Source: an uncultured Nitrosomonadales bacterium (GTDB lineage Bacteria > Pseudomonadota > Gammaproteobacteria > Burkholderiales > Gallionellaceae). From it: a DNA stretch of 6,402 nt. The position numbers and the translations under genes are program-made. This document shows, one piece after another, positions 1 through 6,379 of this stretch (within the stretch, counting starts at the first letter, position 1; every line of letters begins with the position of its first letter). The notes under the pieces are model-generated. The model was not told the origin of the DNA and made no database searches. It was given only the letters and a program-made list of their open reading frames with translations. The stretch covers positions 1-6,402 of the forward strand of contig CAIZNF010000660.1 in assembly GCA_903934275.1 (NCBI GenBank), in the 5' to 3' direction.

Positions 1-10
1 ATAAATTAAC

Positions 11-186
11 TTTGAACCTACAAAAAGCACTTGTCCGCAGATTACGCAGATTTCCGCAGATTAAACAAAGAATTGCCCCGTTTAGCGTACTCACATTCTG
101 GGTGATACTGTAATCATCGATAACTGCATGAAAATCTGCGTTAATCTGCATAATCTGGGGATTGAACTGCCGTTTCTAGGTTGAAA
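11..186. repeat. MITE-like inverted-repeat element with tandem CGCAGATT units
   Basis: The outer arms match as an imperfect inverted repeat: TTTGAACCTACAAA at 11-24 against TTTCAACCTAGAAA read from 186 leftward. Further in, 34-62 matches the reverse complement of 133-161 at 25 of 29 positions. Each inner arm is built from about three tandem copies of a 9-10 bp unit around CGCAGATT. The 70 or so bases between the arms show no coding potential. Arms plus spacer give a compact element without a gene, which resembles a MITE or a dispersed intergenic palindrome. Similar CGCAGATT-rich intergenic sequences are, from memory, common in Betaproteobacteria, but I cannot verify copy number here. No target-site duplication was recognised. 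Confidence 0.6.
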
Positions 187-193
187 AAAGTTA

Positions 194-260
194 CCGTGGG
201 AGCGGTCTCCAAGCCGCGATTCTCCAACAAATCATTGCGGCCTGGAGACCGCTCCTACGG
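194..260. repeat. Long inverted repeat, REP-like, possible terminator of the hydrolase gene
   Basis: The left arm 194-221 and the reverse complement of the right arm 230-260 share CCGT(G/A)GGAGCGGTCTCCA followed by (A/G)GCCGC, with only a few mismatches and a 3-nt indel. The loop is short (222-229). Read on the minus strand, the structure lies just past the stop of the hydrolase gene at 313 and is followed within a few bases by a run of six T (189-184). It could therefore act as an intrinsic terminator for leftward transcription. The head GTAGGAGCGG resembles the GTAG-headed repeats elsewhere in the window. The inverted repeat is plain to see; the terminator role is inferred. Confidence 0.65.
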
Positions 261-312
261 TTGATTGGCTGCACATCATAATTATCGACACGCTTCGACA
301 TCATTTGGCTGG

Positions 313-1323
313 TTAATTTGCACCTCGCAACATTGCTATGAACTGATCTATTTCTTGGCGCGGCATCTGCCGCGAAGTTTCAAATGACGCGTGAACTTCC
401 GCGTGTTGCAGATCGAGGCGAATGCCCCATAACGGCCTGGCACTGGTGGGCAGCATAGCGTAGCGCACATCGCCGAGTAGATGTAGGTCTCCGGGGTGCA
501 ATGCCAGGTAGCCGCTCGAAAACAGTTCAAATCGCCGGATATCCTCATAGAGCATTGATGTGGTGGAAAGCGCCGGCAGATCATGGCGCAGATCGAAAGC
601 GCGTACCGTAGTCCCCGGATAAATCCGCCCTGCCCCACCCGCACCAACCCGCACCGCATCAATGTAATAAATGCCGCCGGAGCGGTAAATTGAGCGCCAC
701 AACAGTAAATTACCCATCGTTGGTTTGACGGTTAGCCTCTCTGCCTGGTGACCTCGCAGCTGCGCGGCTGCATGAATCGCATTTTCTGCCCGCTGGTGCT
801 GTAGCCAGCCAACGCATAAATATGCCGCCGCCAGAAACAGGCCAATACGTGCGGGCAGTGTCTTGCGCAAGCGCAAGCCGACCAGCAGCGACGCACCGAC
901 AATCAAGGAGAACAACGGGTCGAAAATCGGGACGATGCTCCAGGCGATACGCTCATCGGTAAACGGCCACAGCAGATGCGTGCCGTAACTGGTACAGGCA
1001 TCGAGAGCTCCGCTCGTGGCGCAGCCCAGAAAGGCGTACAGATAGATGCGCCGGAAGCCGAGCGGGTTCCCGAGCTTTTTGAACACAAGCAAGAAAACCA
1101 GCGAGACCAGCAGTGCTCCAACAGGGATAAAAATCAGGGAGTGGGTGAACTGTCGGTGATACTCCAGCGTCAGCAGCGGGTCGGTGGTGGACCGGATCAA
1201 AGCATCGGCATCCGCCAGCAGGGCGGCAATGAAACCTACGGTTGTTGCATCGCGCGTTTCGTTTTTATTGCTGCACGATTGCGCGAGGGTTCCGCCCAGC
1301 AGACCATGAGTCAGGATATCCAT
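313..1323 (-). CDS. Membrane-bound putative metal-dependent hydrolase, YdjM/YbcI-like (DUF457)
   Basis: This 336-residue protein begins MDILTHGLLGG and carries the family's polar motifs: His6, an Asp pair at 38 and 40 (ADAD), HRQFTHS at 56-62 and LDACTSYGTHLLWPF at about 107-121. These His/Asp residues are the likely metal ligands. Hydrophobic stretches at about 62-81, 93-107, 131-152 and 157-174 indicate an inner-membrane protein. The C-terminal 150 residues are more polar and probably form a soluble domain. The family is annotated as metal-dependent hydrolase, but its substrate is not established; the E. coli YdjM gene is LexA-regulated, and no LexA box was recognised here. The ATG is preceded by purine-rich GAGGGTGGGG. 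It lies 52 nt past the stomatin stop with no evident terminator between, so it may be co-transcribed with nfeD and the stomatin gene. Confidence 0.85.
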   Translation of the reverse strand: MDILTHGLLGGTLAQSCSNKNETRDATTVGFIAALLADADALIRSTTDPLLTLEYHRQFTHSLIFIPVGALLVSLVFLLVFKKLGNPLGFRRIYLYAFLGCATSGALDACTSYGTHLLWPFTDERIAWSIVPIFDPLFSLIVGASLLVGLRLRKTLPARIGLFLAAAYLCVGWLQHQRAENAIHAAAQLRGHQAERLTVKPTMGNLLLWRSIYRSGGIYYIDAVRVGAGGAGRIYPGTTVRAFDLRHDLPALSTTSMLYEDIRRFELFSSGYLALHPGDLHLLGDVRYAMLPTSARPLWGIRLDLQHAEVHASFETSRQMPRQEIDQFIAMLRGAN

Positions 1324-1375
1324 TTGACCCCACCCTCGCCTCTTTCTGCCACAAGCCGCCCAAGACGATACGACA

Positions 1376-2281
1376 TCAACTCTTCTTCACCACCTGCATC
1401 GCGGTAGCGACCATTGCGGCGATATCGGCGGCATTACCGGGGAGGATCATGGTGTTGCCCTGTTTGGCGATGTTGCCGAAGGCATCGACAAACTTTTCCG
1501 CCACTTTGAGATTGACGGCGACGAGGCCGCCTTCGCATTGTGTCGCGCCGGCAACCACCTTAATCGATTCGGCGGTGGCATTTGCGACCAGCAGCAGAGC
1601 TTCAGCCTCGCCCTGCGCGTTGTTGATTGCCGCTTGCCGGGTGCCTTCTGACTCGCGGATAGAAGCGGTCATTTTTCCTTCAGCTAGATTGATTTCTTCC
1701 TGTTTTTTGCCTTCCGATTGCGCGATCAACGCGCGTTTTTCGCGCTCTGCTGTGATTTGTTTTTGCATCGAAGCGAGCACTTGTGCGGGCGGGGTGATGT
1801 CCTTGATTTCATAACGCAGCACTTTCACACCCCAGTTCGGGCTGGCTTCGTCGAGTGCGAATACCACGGTGCGGTTGATCGCATCGCGGTCTTCCAGCAA
1901 TTTATCCAGATCACGCTTGCCGCATTCCGAACGTAGCGCGGTTTGCGCGAGCATGGTAATAGCGGCAAGGTAATTGGAGGTGCCATAGCTGGCGCGCGCC
2001 GCATCGGTGATCTGGTAATACAGCACGCCATCCACCTGCACTTGGGTATTGTCGCGCGTGATACAAACCTGCGGGGCGATGTCGATAGGAAATTCGGTGA
2101 GGCGGTGACGATAGGCGACACGATCCATGAACGGGATGACGATGCTCAGACCGGGTTCCAGCGACCTGTTGTATTTGCCGAACCGTTCGATCACCCACGC
2201 GTTTTGTTGAGGCACAATTTTGATCGTCTGAAATGCCAGAATTACCGCGAAGACTCCTACTCCGATGACAAATATATCCAT
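1376..2281 (-). CDS. SPFH/Band 7 membrane protein, stomatin/paraslipin type (QmcA-like)
   Basis: I place the start at the ATG ending at 2281, giving 301 residues, because a CAAGGAG ribosome-binding site sits 7 nt upstream and the family begins with a short membrane anchor. A longer reading from 2341 would run through a palindromic repeat and is unlikely. Residues 1-18 are a hydrophobic N-terminal anchor. The SPFH domain follows at about 20-180, with the family signatures VPQQNAWVIERFGKY, NWGVKVLRYEIKDITPP (149-165) and ITAEREKRALIAQSEG. A long Glu/Ala/Gln-rich helix, probably coiled coil, spans about 165-245, and the end has the conserved NTMILPGN. Such proteins oligomerise at the inner membrane and are linked to membrane quality control and microdomains. 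The upstream NfeD-like gene is the usual partner. One oddity is Cys120 in SECGK, where relatives mostly have SEIGK. Specific function is inferred from family only. Confidence 0.92.
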   Translation of the reverse strand: MDIFVIGVGVFAVILAFQTIKIVPQQNAWVIERFGKYNRSLEPGLSIVIPFMDRVAYRHRLTEFPIDIAPQVCITRDNTQVQVDGVLYYQITDAARASYGTSNYLAAITMLAQTALRSECGKRDLDKLLEDRDAINRTVVFALDEASPNWGVKVLRYEIKDITPPAQVLASMQKQITAEREKRALIAQSEGKKQEEINLAEGKMTASIRESEGTRQAAINNAQGEAEALLLVANATAESIKVVAGATQCEGGLVAVNLKVAEKFVDAFGNIAKQGNTMILPGNAADIAAMVATAMQVVKKS

Positions 2282-2288
2282 GTTTTTT

Positions 2289-2295
2289 CTCCTTG
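2289..2295 (-). promoter_or_regulatory. Ribosome-binding site that fixes the stomatin-family start
   Basis: The minus strand reads CAAGGAG, then 7 nt, then ATG at 2281. This good Shine-Dalgarno match selects the internal Met over the longer frame that opens at 2341. Confidence 0.85.
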
Positions 2296-2318
2296 TTAAA
2301 TTCAATGAAACAGCGCCC

Positions 2319-2362
2319 GTAGGGTGGGCTCTGCCCACCATGTCGGGCAGAGCCCGACCTAC
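2319..2362. repeat. Inverted pair of GTAG-headed REP-like elements between nfeD and stomatin gene
   Basis: Two head-bearing units face each other. The plus-strand unit 2319-2340 starts GTAGGGTGGGCTCTGCCCAC, and the minus-strand unit 2362-2341 starts GTAGGTCGGGCTCTGCCCGA. Each contains its own small palindrome (GTGGGC/GCCCAC and TCGGGC/GCCCGA), and together they form a 44-bp inverted repeat. A GTAG head beside a small palindrome is the hallmark of REP sequences, and paired opposite copies resemble a BIME. It lies in the 114-nt gap between the NfeD-like stop and the stomatin start, within the presumed shared transcript, where an mRNA hairpin could alter the ratio of the two products. Confidence 0.8.
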
Positions 2363-2395
2363 ATCTGATTTCGGCTCGCCCAGCTCAACTTAGGA

Positions 2396-2812
2396 TTATT
2401 CGATGATTAAACGATTACCAACAATTTCCTTTATGCGCCATGTCTGCCGGGTTGCGTCTGCTGCCGATTTGCCCGCCAGCTCCGCGTCCCATTCCGCACC
2501 GCGATAGCTGACGCGGGCATGGCGTTCGTCCGACCAAGCCACGACCCGTACGGCCTGGCCGATGTCGTTGGCAAAGTTGGCGTTTTCATGCCGGCGGGCG
2601 TGCTGATTTTTCCACCGATAAATACCTGCCACGCTCGCCGAACACAACGCCGCCGCAACGGCAGCCTGCACGCTCCAAGCCACACCCAGATACGCTGCCA
2701 GTCCGGCAACCACCATCCCAAATGCGACTGCCATCAGGTAGAACGTGCCACTGGACATTTCGGCTATCACCAGCACCACCGCCGCCAGCCACCAAATCCA
2801 ATATGCTTCCAT
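2396..2812 (-). CDS. Short NfeD-like membrane protein
   Basis: This 138-residue protein has two or three hydrophobic segments at about 5-19, 22-44 and 46-65. A polar linker follows, then a C-terminal domain from about 82 with DIGQAVRV and ARVSYRGAEWDAEL, typical of the NfeD OB-fold. It ends IKEIVGNRLIIE, as family members often do. It is the short form, which lacks the ClpP-like serine protease domain of long NfeD proteins. Short NfeD proteins are commonly encoded next to a stomatin/paraslipin gene and are thought to act with it in the membrane, as with E. coli YbbK/QmcA and its neighbour; here the SPFH gene follows on the same strand. The start has a near-perfect AGGAGGTGA ribosome-binding site. 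No convincing promoter was recognised upstream. Confidence 0.88.
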   Translation of the reverse strand: MEAYWIWWLAAVVLVIAEMSSGTFYLMAVAFGMVVAGLAAYLGVAWSVQAAVAAALCSASVAGIYRWKNQHARRHENANFANDIGQAVRVVAWSDERHARVSYRGAEWDAELAGKSAADATRQTWRIKEIVGNRLIIE

Positions 2813-2813
2813 T

Positions 2814-2822
2814 TCACCTCCT
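2814..2822 (-). promoter_or_regulatory. Strong ribosome-binding site of the NfeD-like gene
   Basis: The minus strand reads AGGAGGTGA immediately before the ATG, an extended complement of the 16S rRNA 3' end. It supports the start at 2812 and suggests efficient translation. Confidence 0.85.
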
Positions 2823-2877
2823 CTTTTAATATTGCCGAGAGGTGCATTCTGACATGTTTGCAGGATAATTCTGGATT

Positions 2878-3052
2878 ATCGAGTAGGAGAGTCGCCGTGT
2901 ATCCAGCAACGCCCCCCAGTGCATCAAACTGCTGCTGGCGATTTTAAGACGTGGCCGCGACACTGTAACTCAGAAACTTTCGCCGCCAAGGTCGCGCGGC
3001 GGCGCTTTTGCCCCTGCTCCACATCCAAGTAAGTGCGCCCTGCCGGGCGCAC
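2878..3052 (-). mobile_element. Candidate class C group II intron remnant, internally deleted
   Basis: Read on the minus strand, this segment starts GTGCGCCCGGCAGGGCGCAC right after the T-run of the efp terminator. Class C group II introns are known to insert just downstream of intrinsic terminators and to begin GTGYG; as I recall, members often start GTGYGCCCGGCATGGG. The left end reads ATACACGGCG, resembling the 3' strand of domain V, then CTCCTACTCGAT, a typical-looking intron 3' end. Only about 175 nt remain, against roughly 2 kb for an intact copy, and no reverse transcriptase is encoded. An extra hairpin (CGCCGCC 2981-2987 with GGCGGCG 2998-3004) lies inside. The 5' boundary argument is stronger than the 3' one. 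The alternative is an ordinary hairpin-rich spacer. Confidence 0.45.
3033..3052. repeat. Perfect 8-bp hairpin abutting the efp terminator
   Basis: GTGCGCCC at 3033-3040 and GGGCGCAC at 3045-3052 form an 8-bp stem around a 4-nt loop. It directly follows the terminator T-run on the minus strand. It may be the first stem of the proposed group II intron remnant. Confidence 0.75.
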
Positions 3053-3079
3053 AAAAAAAGGCCAACCGCACGGCTGGCC
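3053..3079 (-). terminator. Rho-independent terminator of the MFS-earP-efp unit
   Basis: The minus strand reads GGCCAGCC-GTGC-GGTTGGCC followed by seven T. The 8-bp stem contains one G-T wobble and has a 4-nt loop. It lies about 200 nt past the efp stop and upstream of the NfeD-like gene, so it separates the two transcription units. The stretch between efp and this site has no gene. It holds weaker hairpins and a fragment, CCTCTCCCTCAGGCGGG at 3115-3131, that resembles common dispersed palindromes. Confidence 0.88.
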
Positions 3080-3212
3080 TTTAACGTGAAACTCGCGTAG
3101 CGACTCGTTCGCCTCCTCTCCCTCAGGCGGGATAACCAGCAACTTGGCTGCGGCTGTTTGCAGCCTGGTCGAATGGCTAGTTGTTTCACCCAGAGGATTG
3201 AGGTGAGGGAAA

Positions 3213-3259
3213 CGGGCATGGCAAGTTTCATAATCGGGGGTGGCTACTCGCCATGCCCG
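3213..3259. repeat. 10-bp perfect inverted repeat just past efp
   Basis: CGGGCATGGC at 3213-3222 pairs exactly with GCCATGCCCG at 3250-3259 around a 27-nt loop. It lies 22 nt beyond the efp stop on the transcribed side. No T-run follows, so it is not an intrinsic terminator by itself; it may stabilise the efp mRNA 3' region or be a repeat relic. Confidence 0.6.
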
Positions 3260-3281
3260 CTCGGTTGAATCTATGTCTCTA

Positions 3282-3836
3282 TCAGGCGCGTTTTTTGAAT
3301 TCGTTGGTGCGTGTGTCGATTTCGATCTTGTCGCCAATTTCGATGAAGGCAGCGACTGGCAATTCAAAGCCTGTATTGATTTTGGCAGGCTTCATCACTT
3401 TGCCGGAAGTATCGCCGCGCACGGCGGGTTCGGTGTAAACGACTTCGCGCACGATGGTATTGGGCAGCTCGACCGAGATTGCCTTGTCGTTATAGAACAC
3501 CACTTCGCAAGCCATGTTGTCTTCGATGTAATTGATCGCGTCGCCCATGCTCTCGGCTTCGATTTCATATTGGTTGTATTCGCCATCCATGAACACATAC
3601 ATCGGGTCGGCAAAATAGGAGTAGGTTACCTCCTTGCGATCCAGCATGATCTGTTCAAACTTGTCATCGGCGCTATACACGGTTTCTTTTGCGGACTCGG
3701 TCAGCAGATTTTTCATCTTCATCTTGACCACCGAACCGTTGCGGCCAGAACGGCTGTATTCGGCCTTGAGCACGACCATCGGGTCAGTGCCTACCATAAT
3801 GACATTGCCTACGCGTACTTCCTGTGCTGTTTTCAT
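3282..3836 (-). CDS. efp: Elongation factor P, Arg32 (rhamnosylated) type
   Basis: This 184-residue protein has the full EF-P layout: an N-terminal KOW-like domain (about 1-63) and two OB-fold domains (about 65-127 and 128-184), ending [23 protein letters not shown] binds the ribosome between the P and E sites and rescues stalling at consecutive prolines. The loop tip reads SRSGRNGS, placing Arg at exactly residue 32. This is the residue glycosylated with rhamnose by EarP, unlike the Lys34 type modified by EpmA/EpmB. The gene overlaps the earP stop by 4 nt (ATGA), implying translational coupling, and also has GAAGGG about 8 nt before its ATG. The neighbouring earP confirms the modification route. 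Length and sequence look intact. Confidence 0.98.
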   Translation of the reverse strand: MKTAQEVRVGNVIMVGTDPMVVLKAEYSRSGRNGSVVKMKMKNLLTESAKETVYSADDKFEQIMLDRKEVTYSYFADPMYVFMDGEYNQYEIEAESMGDAINYIEDNMACEVVFYNDKAISVELPNTIVREVVYTEPAVRGDTSGKVMKPAKINTGFELPVAAFIEIGDKIEIDTRTNEFKKRA

Positions 3837-5086
3837 GTTTGCTGCCCTTCAATTTTGATGGCGCGCATTCTACCGATTTCCCGCGAAAAATCCAGCAAAT
3901 TCAACACCAGGTTGTTTTCGGCAAGTTGTCGCGCCCAATGTTGCGCGTGGCATTCAAGCTCGCCACGCACCGCTGCAAAGGCGGGCCACGCCTGCCCTGA
4001 GCCTGTCGAAGCGGCCTGTCCTGCCCCATTTCCCTTGTTCCATGCCTTCCACAAAGCTTGTACGGCCTCGCTTGTGCGCGAACTGAGCGGCGCGCTGTAC
4101 AGGTTCAAAAAGGCTTGCAACTTGCCCCAATGCACCGTGTCATGCTGCGGATAAATTTGCCAGATGAACGGCTTCGCCGCCCATTGCGCCCGCACACATG
4201 AATCTTCACCGCGAACGAAATTAACGTCGCAAGCCCACAATAGTTCATCGTAGCGATCCTGCTCGACGAAAGGCAGTACACGCACTTGTAAATTGCCGCA
4301 CGAATAATTCCGTAGGTCTGGATTCATCCCGGCAGACTGGCTGCGTCGGGATGAATCCCGACCTACATCCTCAAAATACTGCTCAACCTGCGGCAAAATA
4401 CGTCCTTCCGGCACGAGGCATAACACGGCCTGCGCGCCATTCGCCCATGTGTCGAATAAACCATGCAGCGCGGCGTTTTCGTAACCGAACAGCGAGATTT
4501 TCAATGTTTCCGCACCCGGCATTTTCATGCCGATGGATCGCCAGAATGCCTGCTGTTGCGCGGCATTGTTCCGGAACTCATCGCGCCGCGCCAACAAGCT
4601 GCGCTCCAACAGCAAACCTCCAGTCTGCTTGGTGAAGCCGGGAAAGAAAAAATATTTGGTCAGCGGCAGGTTCGGATGCGGCGAGGGCAGGCGGTGACAG
4701 CCATGTACCCAATCTTCGGCGGACAGATATTCGAGATTGATCCAGACAGATCGCTGCTGCGAGGCCATCGCTTCGATGTAGCTTTGTGGCAACTTGCAGG
4801 CGAATGCTTCGATCACCAGCCCGGCTGGCTGCACTTCAGGAAATAATTTGCCCCACAGACACACCTCTACGCCGCGACAGCGCTGGCTCTCCTGCGCCAC
4901 ATCGATTTCCGGGCACAGCTTGGCAAAACTACCCAGATCATCCACCCACAGCCTCACCTGCAAACCATGCTCGCCCGCCAGTTGCCGCGCCAGCCGCCAA
5001 CACACGCCGATATCGCCGTAGTTGTCGATGACCTTGCAGAAAATGTCGCAGGTCTGGAGCTCATAATTTGAGGATGAGGTCATCAT
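3833..5086 (-). CDS. earP: EF-P arginine-32 rhamnosyltransferase EarP, with two in-frame repeat insertions
   Basis: EarP transfers rhamnose from dTDP-rhamnose to Arg32 of EF-P. The N-terminus has [20 protein letters not shown] (13-32), whose Asp21 and Asp25 correspond to the conserved catalytic-region aspartates. The C-terminal nucleotide-sugar-binding part has [20 protein letters not shown] (271-290) followed by VRGEDS, with Glu294. The protein is 417 residues, longer than the roughly 370-390 usual for the family, and the excess matches two repeats. Residues 241-259 come from a REP pair (4312-4366); residues around 360-364 (STGSG) come from a CTTCGACAGGCTCAGGG repeat. Both keep the frame, and all core motifs remain, so the enzyme is probably active. 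The start lies 1 nt past the transporter stop with only a weak ribosome-binding site, suggesting coupling. A second ATG follows immediately, so the start could be one codon later. Confidence 0.96.
   Translation of the reverse strand: MMTSSSNYELQTCDIFCKVIDNYGDIGVCWRLARQLAGEHGLQVRLWVDDLGSFAKLCPEIDVAQESQRCRGVEVCLWGKLFPEVQPAGLVIEAFACKLPQSYIEAMASQQRSVWINLEYLSAEDWVHGCHRLPSPHPNLPLTKYFFFPGFTKQTGGLLLERSLLARRDEFRNNAAQQQAFWRSIGMKMPGAETLKISLFGYENAALHGLFDTWANGAQAVLCLVPEGRILPQVEQYFEDVGRDSSRRSQSAGMNPDLRNYSCGNLQVRVLPFVEQDRYDELLWACDVNFVRGEDSCVRAQWAAKPFIWQIYPQHDTVHWGKLQAFLNLYSAPLSSRTSEAVQALWKAWNKGNGAGQAASTGSGQAWPAFAAVRGELECHAQHWARQLAENNLVLNLLDFSREIGRMRAIKIEGQQT
3995..4011 (-). repeat. Short dispersed repeat (CTTCGACAGGCTCAGGG) inside earP
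   Basis: The minus strand reads CTTCGACAGGCTCAGGG, a sequence I recognise as the core of a dispersed repeat found in many proteobacterial genomes. It is translated here as part of AASTGSGQA (358-366). It sits between the conserved EarP core and the C-terminal helix, probably in a surface loop. The exact ends of the inserted unit cannot be set without homologues. Confidence 0.6.
4312..4366. repeat. Inverted pair of GTAG-headed REP-like elements inside earP
   Basis: The plus-strand unit starts at 4312 (GTAGGTCTGGATTCATCCCG) and the minus-strand unit starts at 4366 (GTAGGTCGGGATTCATCCCG). Each has an internal palindrome around ATTCAT, and the two together make a 55-bp inverted repeat. In the earP frame it supplies V241 to about R259, which interrupts the expected join between the VEQYF region and [10 protein letters not shown]. 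No stop codon occurs in the coding frame. The right-hand unit has a perfect TCGGG/CCCGA stem, while the left has a G-to-T mismatch and looks slightly decayed. Confidence 0.85.
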
Positions 5087-5087
5087 T

Positions 5088-6305
5088 TCATCTCATGCTC
5101 AACCGAGAAGCCCGCATCAACAAGCCGGCGAGGGTAACCACGCAAAATACTGCACCCGCATAAAAGGTGAACGATGCACCGAGGCGATCCCACAGCAGTC
5201 CGGCCAATACGCTGGCAAGCAGCATCGCCAGCCCGCTCACCAGGTTGAAGAACCCATAAGCCGTGCCGCGCAGATCGGCCGGGGCTGTGTCGGCCACCAT
5301 CCTTGCCAGCAACCCCTGCGTGATTCCCATGTGCATGCCCCATAGCACAACACCGAACAGCACCGTCATCCAATGAGCATCGGTCGCCAACACCAGATCG
5401 GCGGCAATCAATACCGCAGCACCTAATGCCAGCAGTTTTGTATGGCTCATGCTATCGGAAAGCTTGCCGAACGGATAAGCCGATGCGGCGTAGATCACAT
5501 TCATCACCACCATCACCAGCGGCACCAGCGGCACCAGCGGCACCAGCGCGACGGGGATGCCGCCTTGCGCGGCACGCAACACGAGGAAAGCCTCACTAAA
5601 ACGCGCGAGGACGAACACCGCGCCGATGCCGACTACCCACCAATATGCTGCGCCAAGACGGTTCAGATTTGCGCGGCTGATCGGATTGACCGGCTTATGC
5701 GCCTCCTGTCTTTTCGGCTCATGCACGCCGAACAACAGCAGCGCCACCGCCAGCAATCCCGGAATCACCGCCACCCAGAAAACCGCACGGAAATCGTTGG
5801 CCCACAGCAACATCAGGCCAACCGCCAACAGAGGGCCGAGGAACGCGCCCACCGTGTCCAGCGACTGGCGCAAACCAAATGCTGCGCCACGCATTCCGGC
5901 TGGTGCAATATCTGCGAGCAAGGCATCGCGTGGCGCACCGCGCACTCCTTTGCCTACCCGGTCGAGGAAACGCGCAGCCAACACCATGCCCACGCCTGAC
6001 GCTAACGCAAACAACGGCTTGGTCAACGCGCCCAGTGCATAACCGAACACGGCTAGCCCCTTGCGCTTACCGAGATAATCGCTCAACACGCCGGAAAATA
6101 CTTTTACCATCAGCGCGGTTGATTCTGCCAGCCCCTCGATCAGCCCGACCGTCAGGGCGCTGGTGCCAAGCACTGTGACCATAAATAGCGGCAATAAACT
6201 GTGGATCATTTCCGAAGAAACATCCATCAACAGGCTGACAAAACCGAGCACCCACACACTGCGGGGCATCCGGCTCAATGCGCCACTTCTAACCCCGTGC
6301 ATCAT
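5088..6305 (-). CDS. Major facilitator superfamily transporter, substrate unknown
   Basis: This 405-residue protein is hydrophobic throughout and fits a 12-helix MFS permease. Motif A is visible at about 72-82 (GVLSDYLGKRK) after helix 2, and a characteristic RFLDRVGKGVRGAPRDAL follows at 112-129. The second half repeats the layout, with FGKLSDSMSH at 279-288. A polar cytoplasmic loop lies at about 195-218. The substrate cannot be read from the sequence; proton-driven efflux is a generic guess. A 9-bp tandem repeat adds PLV units at residues 253-264 in a membrane segment. The start is uncertain: two adjacent ATGs at 6305 and 6302 have only GGGGG upstream, and Met13 (6269), just before PRSVWVLGF, is a credible alternative. 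The stop lies 1 nt before earP. The 97 nt upstream show no promoter I would call. Confidence 0.9.
   Translation of the reverse strand: MMHGVRSGALSRMPRSVWVLGFVSLLMDVSSEMIHSLLPLFMVTVLGTSALTVGLIEGLAESTALMVKVFSGVLSDYLGKRKGLAVFGYALGALTKPLFALASGVGMVLAARFLDRVGKGVRGAPRDALLADIAPAGMRGAAFGLRQSLDTVGAFLGPLLAVGLMLLWANDFRAVFWVAVIPGLLAVALLLFGVHEPKRQEAHKPVNPISRANLNRLGAAYWWVVGIGAVFVLARFSEAFLVLRAAQGGIPVALVPLVPLVPLVMVVMNVIYAASAYPFGKLSDSMSHTKLLALGAAVLIAADLVLATDAHWMTVLFGVVLWGMHMGITQGLLARMVADTAPADLRGTAYGFFNLVSGLAMLLASVLAGLLWDRLGASFTFYAGAVFCVVTLAGLLMRASRLSMR
5514..5549. repeat. 9-bp tandem repeat, four units, within the MFS gene
   Basis: CACCAGCGG occurs three times head to tail, followed by CACCAGCGC. On the coding strand the units read PLV-PLV-PLV after ALV, residues 253-264. 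Because the unit is a multiple of three, gain or loss changes helix length without a frameshift. Confidence 0.9.
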
Positions 6306-6379
6306 TCAGTTTGCCCCCGAAAAAATTTCTACGCTTGTTTGTTGCGCTGGTAATCCTAAATCCGGCAGTTGAAGGGGTT

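Noticed and set aside
32..161. Repeated CGCAGATT units as a CRISPR array or replication-origin iterons.
   Set aside because: Units are directly abutting or inverted without unique spacers, no cas or replication gene is present, and the unit does not match a DnaA box.
2282..2341. A 20-residue N-terminal extension of the stomatin-family protein.
   Set aside because: It would be encoded partly by the REP palindrome, while the internal ATG has a good ribosome-binding site and the expected membrane anchor.
2924..3367. A 147-codon minus-strand open frame spanning the efp 3' end and the spacer.
   Set aside because: It runs through the intrinsic terminator and the hairpins and overlaps the efp 3' end in another frame; no family resemblance was recognised.
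3240..4154. A 304-codon plus-strand open frame.
   Set aside because: It lies antisense to efp and the earP 3' end and reads as their shadow; the CPEPVEA peptide in it is just the dispersed repeat read on the other strand.
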